A stretch of DNA of 64,000 bases from CAWGGS01 sp046704745 (GTDB taxonomy: Bacteria > Desulfobacterota > Desulfobulbia > Desulfobulbales > Desulfocapsaceae): NCBI GenBank assembly GCA_046704745.1, contig JBJKRL010000063.1, positions 1 to 64,000 of the forward strand. Reading direction: 5' to 3'. The position numbers and the translations under genes are program-made. Under the pieces are notes generated by a model. The model saw only the letters and a program-made list of their open reading frames with translations. It was not told the origin of the DNA and made no database searches. Of the stretch, positions 36,978 to 46,088 are shown piece after piece (the stretch's first letter is position 1; every line of letters begins with the position of its first letter).

Positions 36978-38747
36978 ATGAGCATGAGAGCATTATTTCA
37001 AGAGGTCATGGAGCTGAATATGATGGACGACAGCGAGCAAAAAGAAGCGGTTGCCCGCGACTTTTTTCAAAGGCTGAATACCATGCAGAAGCCCGAGTAT
37101 TTTAATTGGGCATCCGATATTTTTGATGACCTCCATGTCCGGGAGCGAGGCGGGAACACAGCCTTGATCTGGATGGACATCCCCACTTGGCGCCAAACAT
37201 GTTTTACCTACGCGGAATTTGCCGATAGAGGCAATAGGTGCTTGAATAGACTGCGTCGGGCCGGGGTAAAAAAAGGCGATAACGTGTATATGATGGTCCC
37301 TTTGATACCCGAAACCTGGTTTACAGCCTATGCCTGTCTGAAAGGGGGGCTGGTGATCGTACTCTCCGCGACCTCTCTTATTATGCGGGAGATGCAATAC
37401 AGGTTTGAATCATATCCTCCCGATGTCATTCTCTCCGATGCAGGTTTTACCGAGATGATCGATACCGCCATAGAAGTCACGGGGGTGAAGCCTAAACTGA
37501 AACTGGTGGTCGGCGATAAAGACGGGTGGGTTAATTATAATGAAGTTGAGAAGGAGGAGCCAACAGCAGAAGCTGAGAGGTGCGGATTTGACGATTTTCT
37601 GTTCTGTTTTTTTACCTCCGGAACCGCGGGGCTACCGAAAAAAGTGGGGCATACGGCAAGCTCCTATCCTATCGGTCACCTCTCCACCGATGTGATGATC
37701 GGTATCCGTCCCGATGACATCCATCATAATCTCTCTGCCCCCGGCTGGGCCAAATGGGCTTGGTCGAGTTTTTTTGCTCCTCTGAATATGGGAGCTACGG
37801 CAACGGGCATCAATTTCAAGGTGTTCGAAGGCCATAGCTATCTGGATGCCGTACAGGCCTGTGGAGTAACCACCTTCTGCGCCCCTCCCACCGCCTGGCG
37901 AATGTTTACCAATCTGGATTTAAGCAGCCATAGTCTTACGACCCTGAGACAGTCGGTGAGTGCGGGAGAACCGTTGAACCCCGAGGTTATCAACCGTTGG
38001 AAGCGGCATACCGGGACTGAAATCCGGGATATCTACGGACAAACGGAGTCCACGGCCATGATCGGCAACCCTCCTTGGATGCAGGGAAAGATGCGAATTG
38101 GTTCTTTTGGTTTTCCCTCTTTTATGTACGACATGGTCCTACTGGACAACAGGGGACAGCCTATTACCCGGACCGGCCAGACCGGTCATATTGCCGTTCG
38201 GCTTGACCGCTGGCGGCCCCTCGGACTTTTTACCGGATATATAGACGACCCGAATAAAACGGCGAGTGTGTTTGTCGATGATTTCTATTATACTGGTGAT
38301 CGAGCCAGATTCGACGAGGATGGATACTGGTGGTTTGTCGGCCGAGCCGATGATGTCATCAGATCCTCTGATTATCGTATCGGACCCTTTGATGTGGAAA
38401 ATGTTCTCATTGAACATCCCTGTGTGGGCGAAGCAGCCGTTGTCGGGGCTCCAGACCCGAAACGATACCAGATCGTGAAAGCCTATATTATCCTGAATAA
38501 AGGGTATAAACCGTCCTGGGAGCTGGCCTTGGAACTCTTTCGCCATTCTACGGAAAATCTCGCTAGGTTTAAAATTCCGAGGATTATCGAATTCGTCCCC
38601 GAGCTGCCCAAAACCATAAGCGGCAAGATCAGAAGGATCGATCTCAAGGAAAGTGAACAATCACGAACGCGCAACGAGACGGGCCCGCGTGAGAACGAGT
38701 TCTTCTATTGGGATTTCCCGGAGCTACTTCGAGATAATAATCAATAA
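36978..38747 (+). CDS. AMP-dependent acyl-CoA synthetase (medium/short-chain type)
   Basis: 589-residue ANL-superfamily ligase. It has the P-loop FFTSGTAGLPKKVGH (with K-K-V in place of the commoner K-x-V/M), the YGQTES motif, YYTGDRARFDEDGYWWFVGRADDVI, the hinge region, and the C-terminal catalytic-lysine motif KTISGKIRR. It activates a carboxylic acid to its CoA ester; the size and motifs fit the ACSM/MACS group (butyrate to medium chain). The start has GAGG about 8 nt upstream. Its stop lies 3 nt before MITE copy A, which separates it from the convergent CoA-transferase fusion gene. Confidence 0.88.
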   Translation: MSMRALFQEVMELNMMDDSEQKEAVARDFFQRLNTMQKPEYFNWASDIFDDLHVRERGGNTALIWMDIPTWRQTCFTYAEFADRGNRCLNRLRRAGVKKGDNVYMMVPLIPETWFTAYACLKGGLVIVLSATSLIMREMQYRFESYPPDVILSDAGFTEMIDTAIEVTGVKPKLKLVVGDKDGWVNYNEVEKEEPTAEAERCGFDDFLFCFFTSGTAGLPKKVGHTASSYPIGHLSTDVMIGIRPDDIHHNLSAPGWAKWAWSSFFAPLNMGATATGINFKVFEGHSYLDAVQACGVTTFCAPPTAWRMFTNLDLSSHSLTTLRQSVSAGEPLNPEVINRWKRHTGTEIRDIYGQTESTAMIGNPPWMQGKMRIGSFGFPSFMYDMVLLDNRGQPITRTGQTGHIAVRLDRWRPLGLFTGYIDDPNKTASVFVDDFYYTGDRARFDEDGYWWFVGRADDVIRSSDYRIGPFDVENVLIEHPCVGEAAVVGAPDPKRYQIVKAYIILNKGYKPSWELALELFRHSTENLARFKIPRIIEFVPELPKTISGKIRRIDLKESEQSRTRNETGPRENEFFYWDFPELLRDNNQ

Positions 38748-38970
38748 CGGGAGCCACTTGCAAAAAGATCTTCTCGGAGTCTCGCCGGCTCGCTTACCGG
38801 CCCAAACTCCGCGTTATGCTCAAAATTTTATCCTCGGAGGTAAGCACCCTCCGGGCATAAACTCTGACTCCGATATCATTTATATACCTCCGGTAAAATT
38901 ATTCGCATGCCTTGATTTTGAACCGGTAAGCATAGACTCCGAGAATCCTCCTTTTACAAAAGGCTCACGG
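38747..38970 (+). mobile_element. MITE-like element copy A (216 bp) with ACGG target duplication
   Basis: The element is 38751-38966, flanked on both sides by ACGG (38747-38750 and 38967-38970). The left end GAGCCACTTGCAAAAAGATC and the complement of the right end, starting GAGCCTTTTGTAAAAGGAGG, are imperfect inverted repeats. The match continues inward through CTCGGAGTCT and GCTTACCGG, about 55-60 bp per side. By eye it differs from copy B at about 9 of 216 positions. It has no transposase. The left duplication uses the last base of the acyl-CoA synthetase stop codon, so insertion was exactly at the gene's end. Confidence 0.85.
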
Positions 38971-38983
38971 GTTAACCGTTCTG

Positions 38984-40840
38984 TTACAAGAAGGGCATTT
39001 CAATCTCGATTTCACCGCTGCTGCATCTATTTCGTTCCGCATGTGGATAGCGTCCCAAAAACACCTTGAGCATCTTGGTGTTTTCCGCCAACACAGTGGC
39101 TGTAAAGGCCGTGTATCCATTCGTTCTGGCGATATCCTCCAACACCTTGAGAAGATGGGAACCAATCCCAATGCCATGCAGTTCCTCTTTGACCAAAAAA
39201 GCAGCTTCAGCTATGTTTTCTCCGGCCTCGGCGTAAGAGGCTATGGCCACAATCTGCTTACGTCTTCCTATCTGCCAGTAGCCTATGATGGTCATATTTC
39301 GGCGATAATCCACATCCGCCCATTGTTTTTGCAGCATATCCCGGGAAAAGACCCTGCGTTTATTAAAGAAACGGAAATAAATGGAGTCCTCCTGCAGGGA
39401 GTAGTAAAAATGGCGTGATTCGAACTCATCGGATGGGAGCAGCGGCCGGAATTCGATGTGTTTGCCTGAAGGCAGCTCCATTGACGACTTGTAGTCTTCC
39501 AGAAACAGGAGGTCCTCTTTTGAAGGAGGGAGTTGGTCGGAAAAGATGTAGCGTCTTTTCTTGGCCTCTTCGATCAGTTCTTCTCGAAACTTTGGATGAG
39601 CGATCTGTGCCAGTTCCATGACCCGCTGGTAAATGCTTTTCCGCCGTAGCTCGGCAACTCCGTATTCGGTGACGACGATATCAATATCACCCCTGGTTGC
39701 CGCAACGCCGGCGCCTTCGCTGAGATGCGGAACGATCCTCGAGACCTTGCCGTTTTCAGCGGTGGATGGAATGACGATGATGGAGAATCCTCCTTTGGAC
39801 ATACTGCTGCCCCGGATGAAATCCACCTGATCTCCGATACCGCTGAAGAAAAGATAGCCTTTGGAGTCGGTGCAGACCTGCCCGGTGAGATCAACCTCAA
39901 GTGCTGAGCTGATGGAAATAAAATTATCGTTTCTGGCTATGACATTGGGGTCGTTGACAAACTCCGATGAACGGAAATAAAACATCGGGTTATTATGGAC
40001 ATAATCGTAGAGCTTTTTTGAGCCCATACATAGAGAGGCCACCACCCGGCCGGGGAGGTAGGATTTGTTTCTGTTGGTGATCACCTTCTGTTCAAAAAGC
40101 GGCAGCAGCCCATCGGTGATGACCTGGGTGTGGATGCCGAGATCCTTCTTGCCTGTCAGGGTTGAAACCACGGCATCCGGGAGATGACCAAATCCCACCT
40201 GCAGGGTTGCTCCGTCGTCGACAAGCTGGTTGATGTAATAGCCGATCCTCTTTATAATATTGGCGTTTTTCGGGCGTGGGATCATCTCCATAAGCGGTTC
40301 TTCATGGAAGACGATATAGTCGAGTTCGTCCACATGCACCAGGCTGTCCCCCCAGGTCATGGGCATCTGCGGATTGACCTGGGCGATGACAAGCTTGGCA
40401 TTTTTCATACCCGAGAGGGTGATGTCCACGGAGATGCCGAGACTGCAGAAGCCGAACTTATCCGGAGGACTGACCTGGATCAGGGCTACATCCAGGCCGA
40501 TTTCCTTGGAAGTGAAAATCTCCGGAATTTGGGACAGGTAAACAGGGATATAGTCGATCTTGCCGTCGAAGGCGGCTTGTCGCATATAATAACTGATAAA
40601 AAAGAGTTTGATGGAAAAGCGGTTGAGAAAATCCTCATCGTTCATATAACCGGCAAAGGTCGAAGACAGCATCTGATAAACGATGATATCCTGAAGAGCC
40701 TTGTTAGCCACCATGGCCTTAATCAACTCCTGGGGTTCTCCGCATCCGGTTCCGACAAAGACTCGGCTGCCGTTTTCAATCTTCTTTACGGCCTCTGGGG
40801 CGGTGAGGATCTTATTTGGACAATATTCTTGAAGGTTCAT
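38984..40840 (-). CDS. Acetyl-CoA hydrolase/transferase family protein fused to GNAT acetyltransferase
   Basis: 618 residues. Residues about 1-440 are a family-I-like (Cat1/4-hydroxybutyrate CoA-transferase) protein: SRVFVGTGCGEPQELIKAM, VSPPDKFGFCSLGISVD, and near residue 395 VVTEYGVAELRRKSIYQRV. Residues about 460-600 are a GNAT N-acetyltransferase with the acetyl-CoA loop EELHGIGIGSHLL and AENTKMLKVFLG. The transferase part would exchange CoA between acetyl-CoA and another short acid. The GNAT part may acetylate a protein lysine, possibly acting as a regulator. AGGA lies about 6 nt before the ATG. It converges on the acyl-CoA synthetase. Confidence 0.88.
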   Translation of the reverse strand: MNLQEYCPNKILTAPEAVKKIENGSRVFVGTGCGEPQELIKAMVANKALQDIIVYQMLSSTFAGYMNDEDFLNRFSIKLFFISYYMRQAAFDGKIDYIPVYLSQIPEIFTSKEIGLDVALIQVSPPDKFGFCSLGISVDITLSGMKNAKLVIAQVNPQMPMTWGDSLVHVDELDYIVFHEEPLMEMIPRPKNANIIKRIGYYINQLVDDGATLQVGFGHLPDAVVSTLTGKKDLGIHTQVITDGLLPLFEQKVITNRNKSYLPGRVVASLCMGSKKLYDYVHNNPMFYFRSSEFVNDPNVIARNDNFISISSALEVDLTGQVCTDSKGYLFFSGIGDQVDFIRGSSMSKGGFSIIVIPSTAENGKVSRIVPHLSEGAGVAATRGDIDIVVTEYGVAELRRKSIYQRVMELAQIAHPKFREELIEEAKKRRYIFSDQLPPSKEDLLFLEDYKSSMELPSGKHIEFRPLLPSDEFESRHFYYSLQEDSIYFRFFNKRRVFSRDMLQKQWADVDYRRNMTIIGYWQIGRRKQIVAIASYAEAGENIAEAAFLVKEELHGIGIGSHLLKVLEDIARTNGYTAFTATVLAENTKMLKVFLGRYPHAERNRCSSGEIEIEMPFL

Positions 40841-41401
40841 AGCTGTTCCTGGTTGTTAAATGGCAATAATCCGGATTTCTCATCAGTTCAGGCGGCGTCA
40901 GGTTCGAAATTTTTGGCAATATACATTGTTTATTGCCATATGTGAAAATGATGGCGTTTACTGTATTGAGCCCCAGGGGCATTCGAAGTCGAAGTTCATA
41001 CCCGAAAGGTGCTTATCTGTTTCATTGCGCCTTTGGTGACACTTTGTAGGTCTGTAGGCACAATTATTTCTTTGGAATGTCTTGTCCTTTTTGAAGGGGT
41101 GACAAATCGAGCACTGTGCTCATGAGAAATCCGGGTTAACGGGGGACAGGGTATGCCCCAAAATAATTGTAGCAGGCCAGCGGACACGGATCAATATTTT
41201 TACGGAGAAAAACGGGCTACGATAAAGCCTTGACAAGATCTTCGGCAAGGGATAATAATAATTTATGACTGAGCGCTCGTTCACTTTTTAAAAACGAGGT
41301 CCTTTTGCTGATGCTCAAGATATTTTGTAACATCATAATCTTAAAAAGATTTTATCGATATTGTCGACAATTAAATATGTTTCACTCAAAAGAGGTAGGT
41401 C
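40841..41401. other. Intergenic region upstream of icmF and of the CoA-transferase fusion
   Basis: No gene is recognised in 560 bases; this should hold divergent promoters. No B12-riboswitch box was found despite the B12-dependent gene downstream. A perfect 13-bp palindrome lies at 41109-41121. Confidence 0.4.
41109..41121. promoter_or_regulatory. Palindrome GAGCACTGTGCTC, possible operator
   Basis: A perfect 13-base palindrome lies about 280 bases upstream of icmF and about 270 upstream of the divergent CoA-transferase fusion. It could be a regulator site for either gene. There is no direct evidence beyond symmetry and position. Confidence 0.25.
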
Positions 41402-44400
41402 ATGGGAGAGGATGTTAAAATTTATAAATCACACAACAATATCAGGGTCGTTACGGCAACGGCGCTGTTTGACGGTCATGATGCGACAATTAATATCATC
41501 CGGAGAATTCTCCAGGATACCGGAACCGAGGTTATTCATCTTGCCCACAACCGATCCGTCCAGGAGTTTGTCGATGCCGCCATTGAAGAAGATGTCCAGG
41601 GAGTGGCAATGTCCAGCTACCAGGGGGGGCATATGGAAGGCTTCAAATATATGCTCGATCTTCTGAAAGAAAAAGGCGCCGGACATATCAAGGTCTTCGG
41701 CGGTGGCGGCGGTGTTATTGTTCCCGAAGAGATAGACGAGTTGCACCGCTATGGGGTTACCCGTATTTATTCGCCAGAAGACGGGGCCATTATGGGGCTC
41801 CAGGGGATCATCAATCACATGGTTGAAAACATGGATTTTTCAACACTTGATTTCCATGATCTCGATCCGGCCAAACTCAGCAGTGACCATAAGAAGACCG
41901 TTGCGGGCTTCATTACCGCTGTGGAGGAGGCGAAAGCAAAAAACAAAGCGAAACTAGACGAGTTGATGGCGGTAATTCGGCCGTTAGCCGCTAAGAAGAA
42001 CCCGCCGGTGATCGGGATAACCGGAACCGGTGGAGCCGGGAAATCCTCGCTTACCGATGAGTTGATCATACGCTTTCTTCATGATATTGAGGACATCAAG
42101 ATTGCCATTATCAGTTGTGATCCATCCCGACGTAAGACCGGCGGTGCCCTGTTGGGTGATCGTATCCGGATGAACGGCATATCTTCTCGCCGGGTCTATA
42201 TGCGCAGCCTGGCAACTCGAGAATCTCATAGTGAAGTTGCAGAGGCCTTACCTGAGGCGATACAGGTGGCCAAGGCGGCAGGGTATGATCTGGTCATTGC
42301 CGAAACCGCAGGGATCGGCCAAGGAGATTCCAATATCATCCAGATATCAGATGTTGCAATCTACGTTATGACCAGTGAGTTCGGTGCTCCCTCCCAGCTG
42401 GAGAAAATCGACATGCTGGATTACGCTGACCTGATTGTCGTCAACAAGTTTGAAAAGAAAGGCAGCGATGATGCAGTTCGTGACGTCAGAAAACAGGTAC
42501 AACGGAATAAAAAGGCATGGGACACGCCTCCTTTTCAGATGCCGGTTTTCGGAACCATTGCCTCAAAGTTTAACGACGACGGAGTGACCGCTCTTTATCA
42601 CGGTGTGATTGAAGCGATCAATGCTAAAACAAACAGCTCATTTATACCTCGACTTCCCAAACCAGCCGAGAAGATCTCGTCGTCGAAGACCATCATTATT
42701 CCTCCGGAAAGAGGCCGGTATCTAGCCGAAATTTCCGATACGGTCAGGAAGTATCATAGAAAAACGAAAGAACAATCAGCCGAACTCAGAAAGGTTTGGC
42801 ATCTGCATGAGACCCTTGACCATTTTGGAAAAAAACAAGCCGGCGATGTAAATACCCTGCTGGAACAGTTGAAGGAAGAAGTGAATGACGCTTCGGAGAA
42901 AGTAAGCCCGGAGACCACTGATCTGGTCAAAAGCTGGGAGAAACTTAGAGAGGCATATTCAGGCGATGAATATATCTATAAGGTCCGGGGTCGAGAGATA
43001 AGAGTGCCGCTGCATACCGAGTCGCTTTCCCATTCGAAGATCCCCAAGATCTCTCTGCCGAAATTTTCCGATCCCAGCGATATCTATGCCTGGATGCGCA
43101 AGGAAAATCTTCCTGGACATTTTCCCTTTACCGCCGGCGTTTTTCCCATGAAGAGACGGGGGGAGGATCCGACCCGGATGTTTGCGGGCGAAGGCGGCCC
43201 TGCCAGGACCAATAAGCGCTTCAAGATGCTCTCGGAGAATTATCCGGCCAAACGACTGTCGACGGCCTTTGATTCGGTTACCCTTTATGGCTGTGATCCG
43301 GGTGAGCGTCCGGATATTTACGGCAAGATCGGGACTTCGGGTGTCAGCGTTTGTACCCTTGACGATGTTAAAGTTCTCTATGGAGGCTTTGACCTTTTAG
43401 CACCAACAACCTCGGTATCGATGACCATCAACGGTCCGGCGCCGATCATCCTGGCCATGTTTATGAATACGGCCATCGACCAGCAGATTGACAGATTCAA
43501 GTCTGAAAACGGTCGGCTTCCCGATCCGACGGAGACAGCCAAGCTCAAGGCGGTGGTACTGGAAAATGTCCGTGGGACGGTCCAGGCCGATATCCTCAAG
43601 GAGGACCAGGGGCAAAACACCTGTATCTTTTCCATCGATTTTGCCCTGAAGATGATGGGGGATATTCAGGAGTATTTTATCAGGAACAATGTGCAAAATT
43701 TCTATTCGGTTTCCATTTCCGGCTACCATATCGCGGAAGCCGGCGCCAATCCCATTACCCAGCTGGCTCTGACCCTATCAAACGGTTTTACCTATGTCGA
43801 GTACTATCTATCGCGTGGAATGGATATTAATAAGTTTGCACCGAATCTCTCCTTTTTCTTCTCCAACGGCATGGAGCCGGAATACACCGTCATCGGCCGG
43901 GTGGCGAGAAGGATCTGGTCCATAGCCTTGCGGGAGAGGTACAACGCATCCGAGGCCTCGCAAAAGCTGAAATATCATATCCAGACTTCTGGGCGTTCTC
44001 TGCATTGCCAGGAGGTCCAATTCAACGATATCAGAACGACTTTACAGGCTCTGTGCGCGATCTACGATAACTGCAACAGTCTGCATACCAACGCCTATGA
44101 CGAAGCCATAACCACACCAAGTACGGAATCGGTGCGCCGTGCTCTAGCCATTCAGCTGATCATCAACCGCGAGTGGGGCCTGGTGAGAAATGAAAATATG
44201 AATCAGGGGAGTTTTATCATCGAAGAACTCACCGATCTGGTGGAAGAGGCGGTACTGTGCGAATTCGAACGAATCACCGAACGAGGTGGTGTTATGGGGG
44301 CCATGGAAACAGGGTATCAGCGGAGCAAGATACAGGAAGAGTCCATGTACTATGAGTATCTAAAGCATTCCGGCGAATATCCGATAATAGGCGTTAACAC

Positions 44401-44677
44401 CTTCAGGAATCCTGACGCCGACTACGTTGCCGCCAACGCGAGCCTTGAACTTGCCAGAGCCTCGGACGAGGAAAAAGATGACCAGCTGGCCCGACTGAAG
44501 GACTTTCAGAAACGCAATGCCGATTCGGCACCAGATGCCTTGAAAAAGCTTCAGGAGACGGCCCTTTCCGGCGGCAATATCTTCGAGGAATTGATGGAGA
44601 CCGTAAAGTCCTGCAGTCTGGGGCAGATAACAACCGCCTTGTACGAGGTTGGGGGGAAATATCGCAGAAATATGTAG
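41402..44677 (+). CDS. icmF: Fused isobutyryl-CoA mutase (IcmF)
   Basis: 1091-residue fusion that interconverts isobutyryl-CoA and n-butyryl-CoA (some members also pivalyl/isovaleryl-CoA) using adenosylcobalamin. The N-terminal B12-binding domain has LFDGHDATI with the cobalt-ligand His26, then SSYQGGH. A MeaB-like GTPase follows (P-loop GTGGAGKSS near residue 207, and a VNKFEKKG base motif), which loads and protects the cofactor. The rest is the mutase TIM barrel (SVSISGYHIAEAGANP, CNSLHTNAYDEAITTP). Domain order is diagnostic of IcmF. The ribosome site is AGAGGTAGG. It lies next to acyl-CoA synthetase and CoA-transferase genes, fitting butyrate/isobutyrate use. Confidence 0.95.
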   Translation: MGEDVKIYKSHNNIRVVTATALFDGHDATINIIRRILQDTGTEVIHLAHNRSVQEFVDAAIEEDVQGVAMSSYQGGHMEGFKYMLDLLKEKGAGHIKVFGGGGGVIVPEEIDELHRYGVTRIYSPEDGAIMGLQGIINHMVENMDFSTLDFHDLDPAKLSSDHKKTVAGFITAVEEAKAKNKAKLDELMAVIRPLAAKKNPPVIGITGTGGAGKSSLTDELIIRFLHDIEDIKIAIISCDPSRRKTGGALLGDRIRMNGISSRRVYMRSLATRESHSEVAEALPEAIQVAKAAGYDLVIAETAGIGQGDSNIIQISDVAIYVMTSEFGAPSQLEKIDMLDYADLIVVNKFEKKGSDDAVRDVRKQVQRNKKAWDTPPFQMPVFGTIASKFNDDGVTALYHGVIEAINAKTNSSFIPRLPKPAEKISSSKTIIIPPERGRYLAEISDTVRKYHRKTKEQSAELRKVWHLHETLDHFGKKQAGDVNTLLEQLKEEVNDASEKVSPETTDLVKSWEKLREAYSGDEYIYKVRGREIRVPLHTESLSHSKIPKISLPKFSDPSDIYAWMRKENLPGHFPFTAGVFPMKRRGEDPTRMFAGEGGPARTNKRFKMLSENYPAKRLSTAFDSVTLYGCDPGERPDIYGKIGTSGVSVCTLDDVKVLYGGFDLLAPTTSVSMTINGPAPIILAMFMNTAIDQQIDRFKSENGRLPDPTETAKLKAVVLENVRGTVQADILKEDQGQNTCIFSIDFALKMMGDIQEYFIRNNVQNFYSVSISGYHIAEAGANPITQLALTLSNGFTYVEYYLSRGMDINKFAPNLSFFFSNGMEPEYTVIGRVARRIWSIALRERYNASEASQKLKYHIQTSGRSLHCQEVQFNDIRTTLQALCAIYDNCNSLHTNAYDEAITTPSTESVRRALAIQLIINREWGLVRNENMNQGSFIIEELTDLVEEAVLCEFERITERGGVMGAMETGYQRSKIQEESMYYEYLKHSGEYPIIGVNTFRNPDADYVAANASLELARASDEEKDDQLARLKDFQKRNADSAPDALKKLQETALSGGNIFEELMETVKSCSLGQITTALYEVGGKYRRNM

Positions 44678-45544
44678 TCTTTTTGCTGCACGTAACTCAC
44701 AACGGAGATCCCGGAAGGAATATCTTCCGGGTGGGTTGTGGGGAATCAGTTAAAGTAAAGGGTCATAATACTTTTGATGAGCAGCGCACTGACGGTAAGC
44801 ACACCCGAAACCACTATACCATTCCATAGACCTTCGGCTATCGCCGTTACCATATCAATAACCGGTGCTTTTTCTCGATAGTATAGATTTTTCATAGCTT
44901 TGTTGCGCGGAACCGCACTCCTTTAACACTGAAGCTCAACAAATTTTACGATCCTTCCAAACATATTTTAATGTACTCCACTTCCAGTTGTGCATATTGT
45001 GCGCAGGCTTGCGCCGGGTAAAATCTCTTTCCTGCTTAAAAAATACGAAAAAACAGTGACAAATGTCAAGAAAAATCACTTCCCGGAGGTGGTTTAGTGG
45101 TTCTTCAGGTAATAATTGGGCTGGGTTTATGCGTTTATTTTACATAAAATAAGCAAGATAAGATTTCTCGATTAGAAAGAACCAATAAGAAAAAAGGAGT
45201 GTGGCGCTGTTTGAAAGCAGATTGAAATCTGTGCTAATAGAAATTTAATCTTAAGGTGCCGTGTACATTACGCACAACTAGCACATCGGCATTTAACTGT
45301 TTTGGCAGAAACCTTCAGCTTGTTTCGGAGGTGATTGGTATGAGCGCATTGAGCGGCTTTATGCATGAGCCAAAAGCTCCTGTCGGTGAGAAATCCGGGA
45401 ATAGTGGATGAAATTATGGTAAAGAGTTGCTATGTTTTTTTTGCCATCTATTTCGGGAAAAGGAAAGATTGCGTTTCGCGGATTGGAGAGTTTTTTTCAA
45501 AATCACAGTCGCTTACAAGCGATCAACCAAGGGGAAATGAGGCT
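44678..45544. other. Intergenic region containing one small minus-strand ORF
   Basis: Apart from the 49-residue ORF at 44746-44895, no gene is supported. A short stem CCCGGAAG/CTTCCGGG lies at 44710-44731, just after icmF, without a clear T-run; it may be a weak terminator. From 44960 to 45330 nothing recognisable is seen. Confidence 0.4.
44746..44895 (-). CDS. Small putative membrane protein (49 residues)
   Basis: ATG at 44895 to TGA at 44746. The protein begins MKNLYYREKAPVIDM and continues with a single hydrophobic helix (about residues 24-47, GIVVSGVLTVSALLIKSIM). There is no strong ribosome site. It resembles no family I know. Support is only the intact frame, the charged N-terminus and the well-formed helix. 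Confidence 0.35.
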   Translation of the reverse strand: MKNLYYREKAPVIDMVTAIAEGLWNGIVVSGVLTVSALLIKSIMTLYFN

Positions 45545-45829
45545 ATGGTTACGTCAATTATTCTCTTAAATGTTGAACGGGCGAAAATTAATGAAGTTGC
45601 CGAAGCATTGGCTGAAATGGATGGCGTTTCCGAAGTATATTCGGTGAGCGGTTCGTATGATTTGGTGGCCATTGCCAGGGTTGTTAGCAATGAAAAACTA
45701 TCGGAGCTGGTGACCAGCCGGATGGTGAAAGTAACAGGCATTCAAAAGACCGAGACCATGCTTGCTTTTCAAACGTTTTCCCGGCATGATCTGGATTCTA
45801 TGTTCTCCATCGGTCTGGATGGGATTTGA
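45545..45829 (+). CDS. Lrp/AsnC ligand-binding (RAM) domain protein without HTH
   Basis: 94 residues from the ATG at 45545, which follows AAGGGGAAATGAGG. It is a stand-alone RAM domain: SIILLNVERAKINEVAEALAEMDGV, VYSVSGSYDLVAIARV, and GIQKTETMLAFQTFSRHDLDSMF. Such proteins bind amino acids or modulate full-length Lrp regulators and form rings. An upstream in-frame ATG at 45365 would add 60 residues with no HTH and poor coding character, so I rejected it. There is no operon partner. Confidence 0.82.
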   Translation: MVTSIILLNVERAKINEVAEALAEMDGVSEVYSVSGSYDLVAIARVVSNEKLSELVTSRMVKVTGIQKTETMLAFQTFSRHDLDSMFSIGLDGI

Positions 45830-46088
45830 TCCTGAAACCACCACTTCTGTTCCGTGAACCAGATTTTTGTTTGAGGATCTTACTTTTCTCTTTATTGTCG
45901 ATATCGATAGATTCAAGAGAAATCATCCCTTTCCCGATTGTCATTCCAAGACGGTATCCGACTTTGGTTCAGGGAGGTGATAGTGCTGCGAGCTGAGCCT
46001 TTTTAACCCTCCGTTCATGACCGCCACCGGATAATGTGTGGCAACTCTTAAAAACTTTAGTACGCCATCTCAATCCGTGAACGACGAT

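Noticed and set aside
38760..38965. Open frame of about 65 codons running through MITE copies A, B and C
   Set aside because: No ribosome site or start is linked to it, the termini and target duplications mark the segment as a non-coding mobile element, and the frame persists simply because the copies are young and the deletion in C happens to be a multiple of three.
40841..41401. Cobalamin riboswitch upstream of icmF
   Set aside because: No B12-box-like GCCACTG core or suitable set of stems was found; only an isolated palindrome is present.
45365..45544. N-terminal extension of the Lrp-type RAM protein from an ATG at 45365
   Set aside because: The extra 60 residues show no HTH and no family pattern, and the ATG at 45545 has a good ribosome site and starts exactly at the RAM domain.
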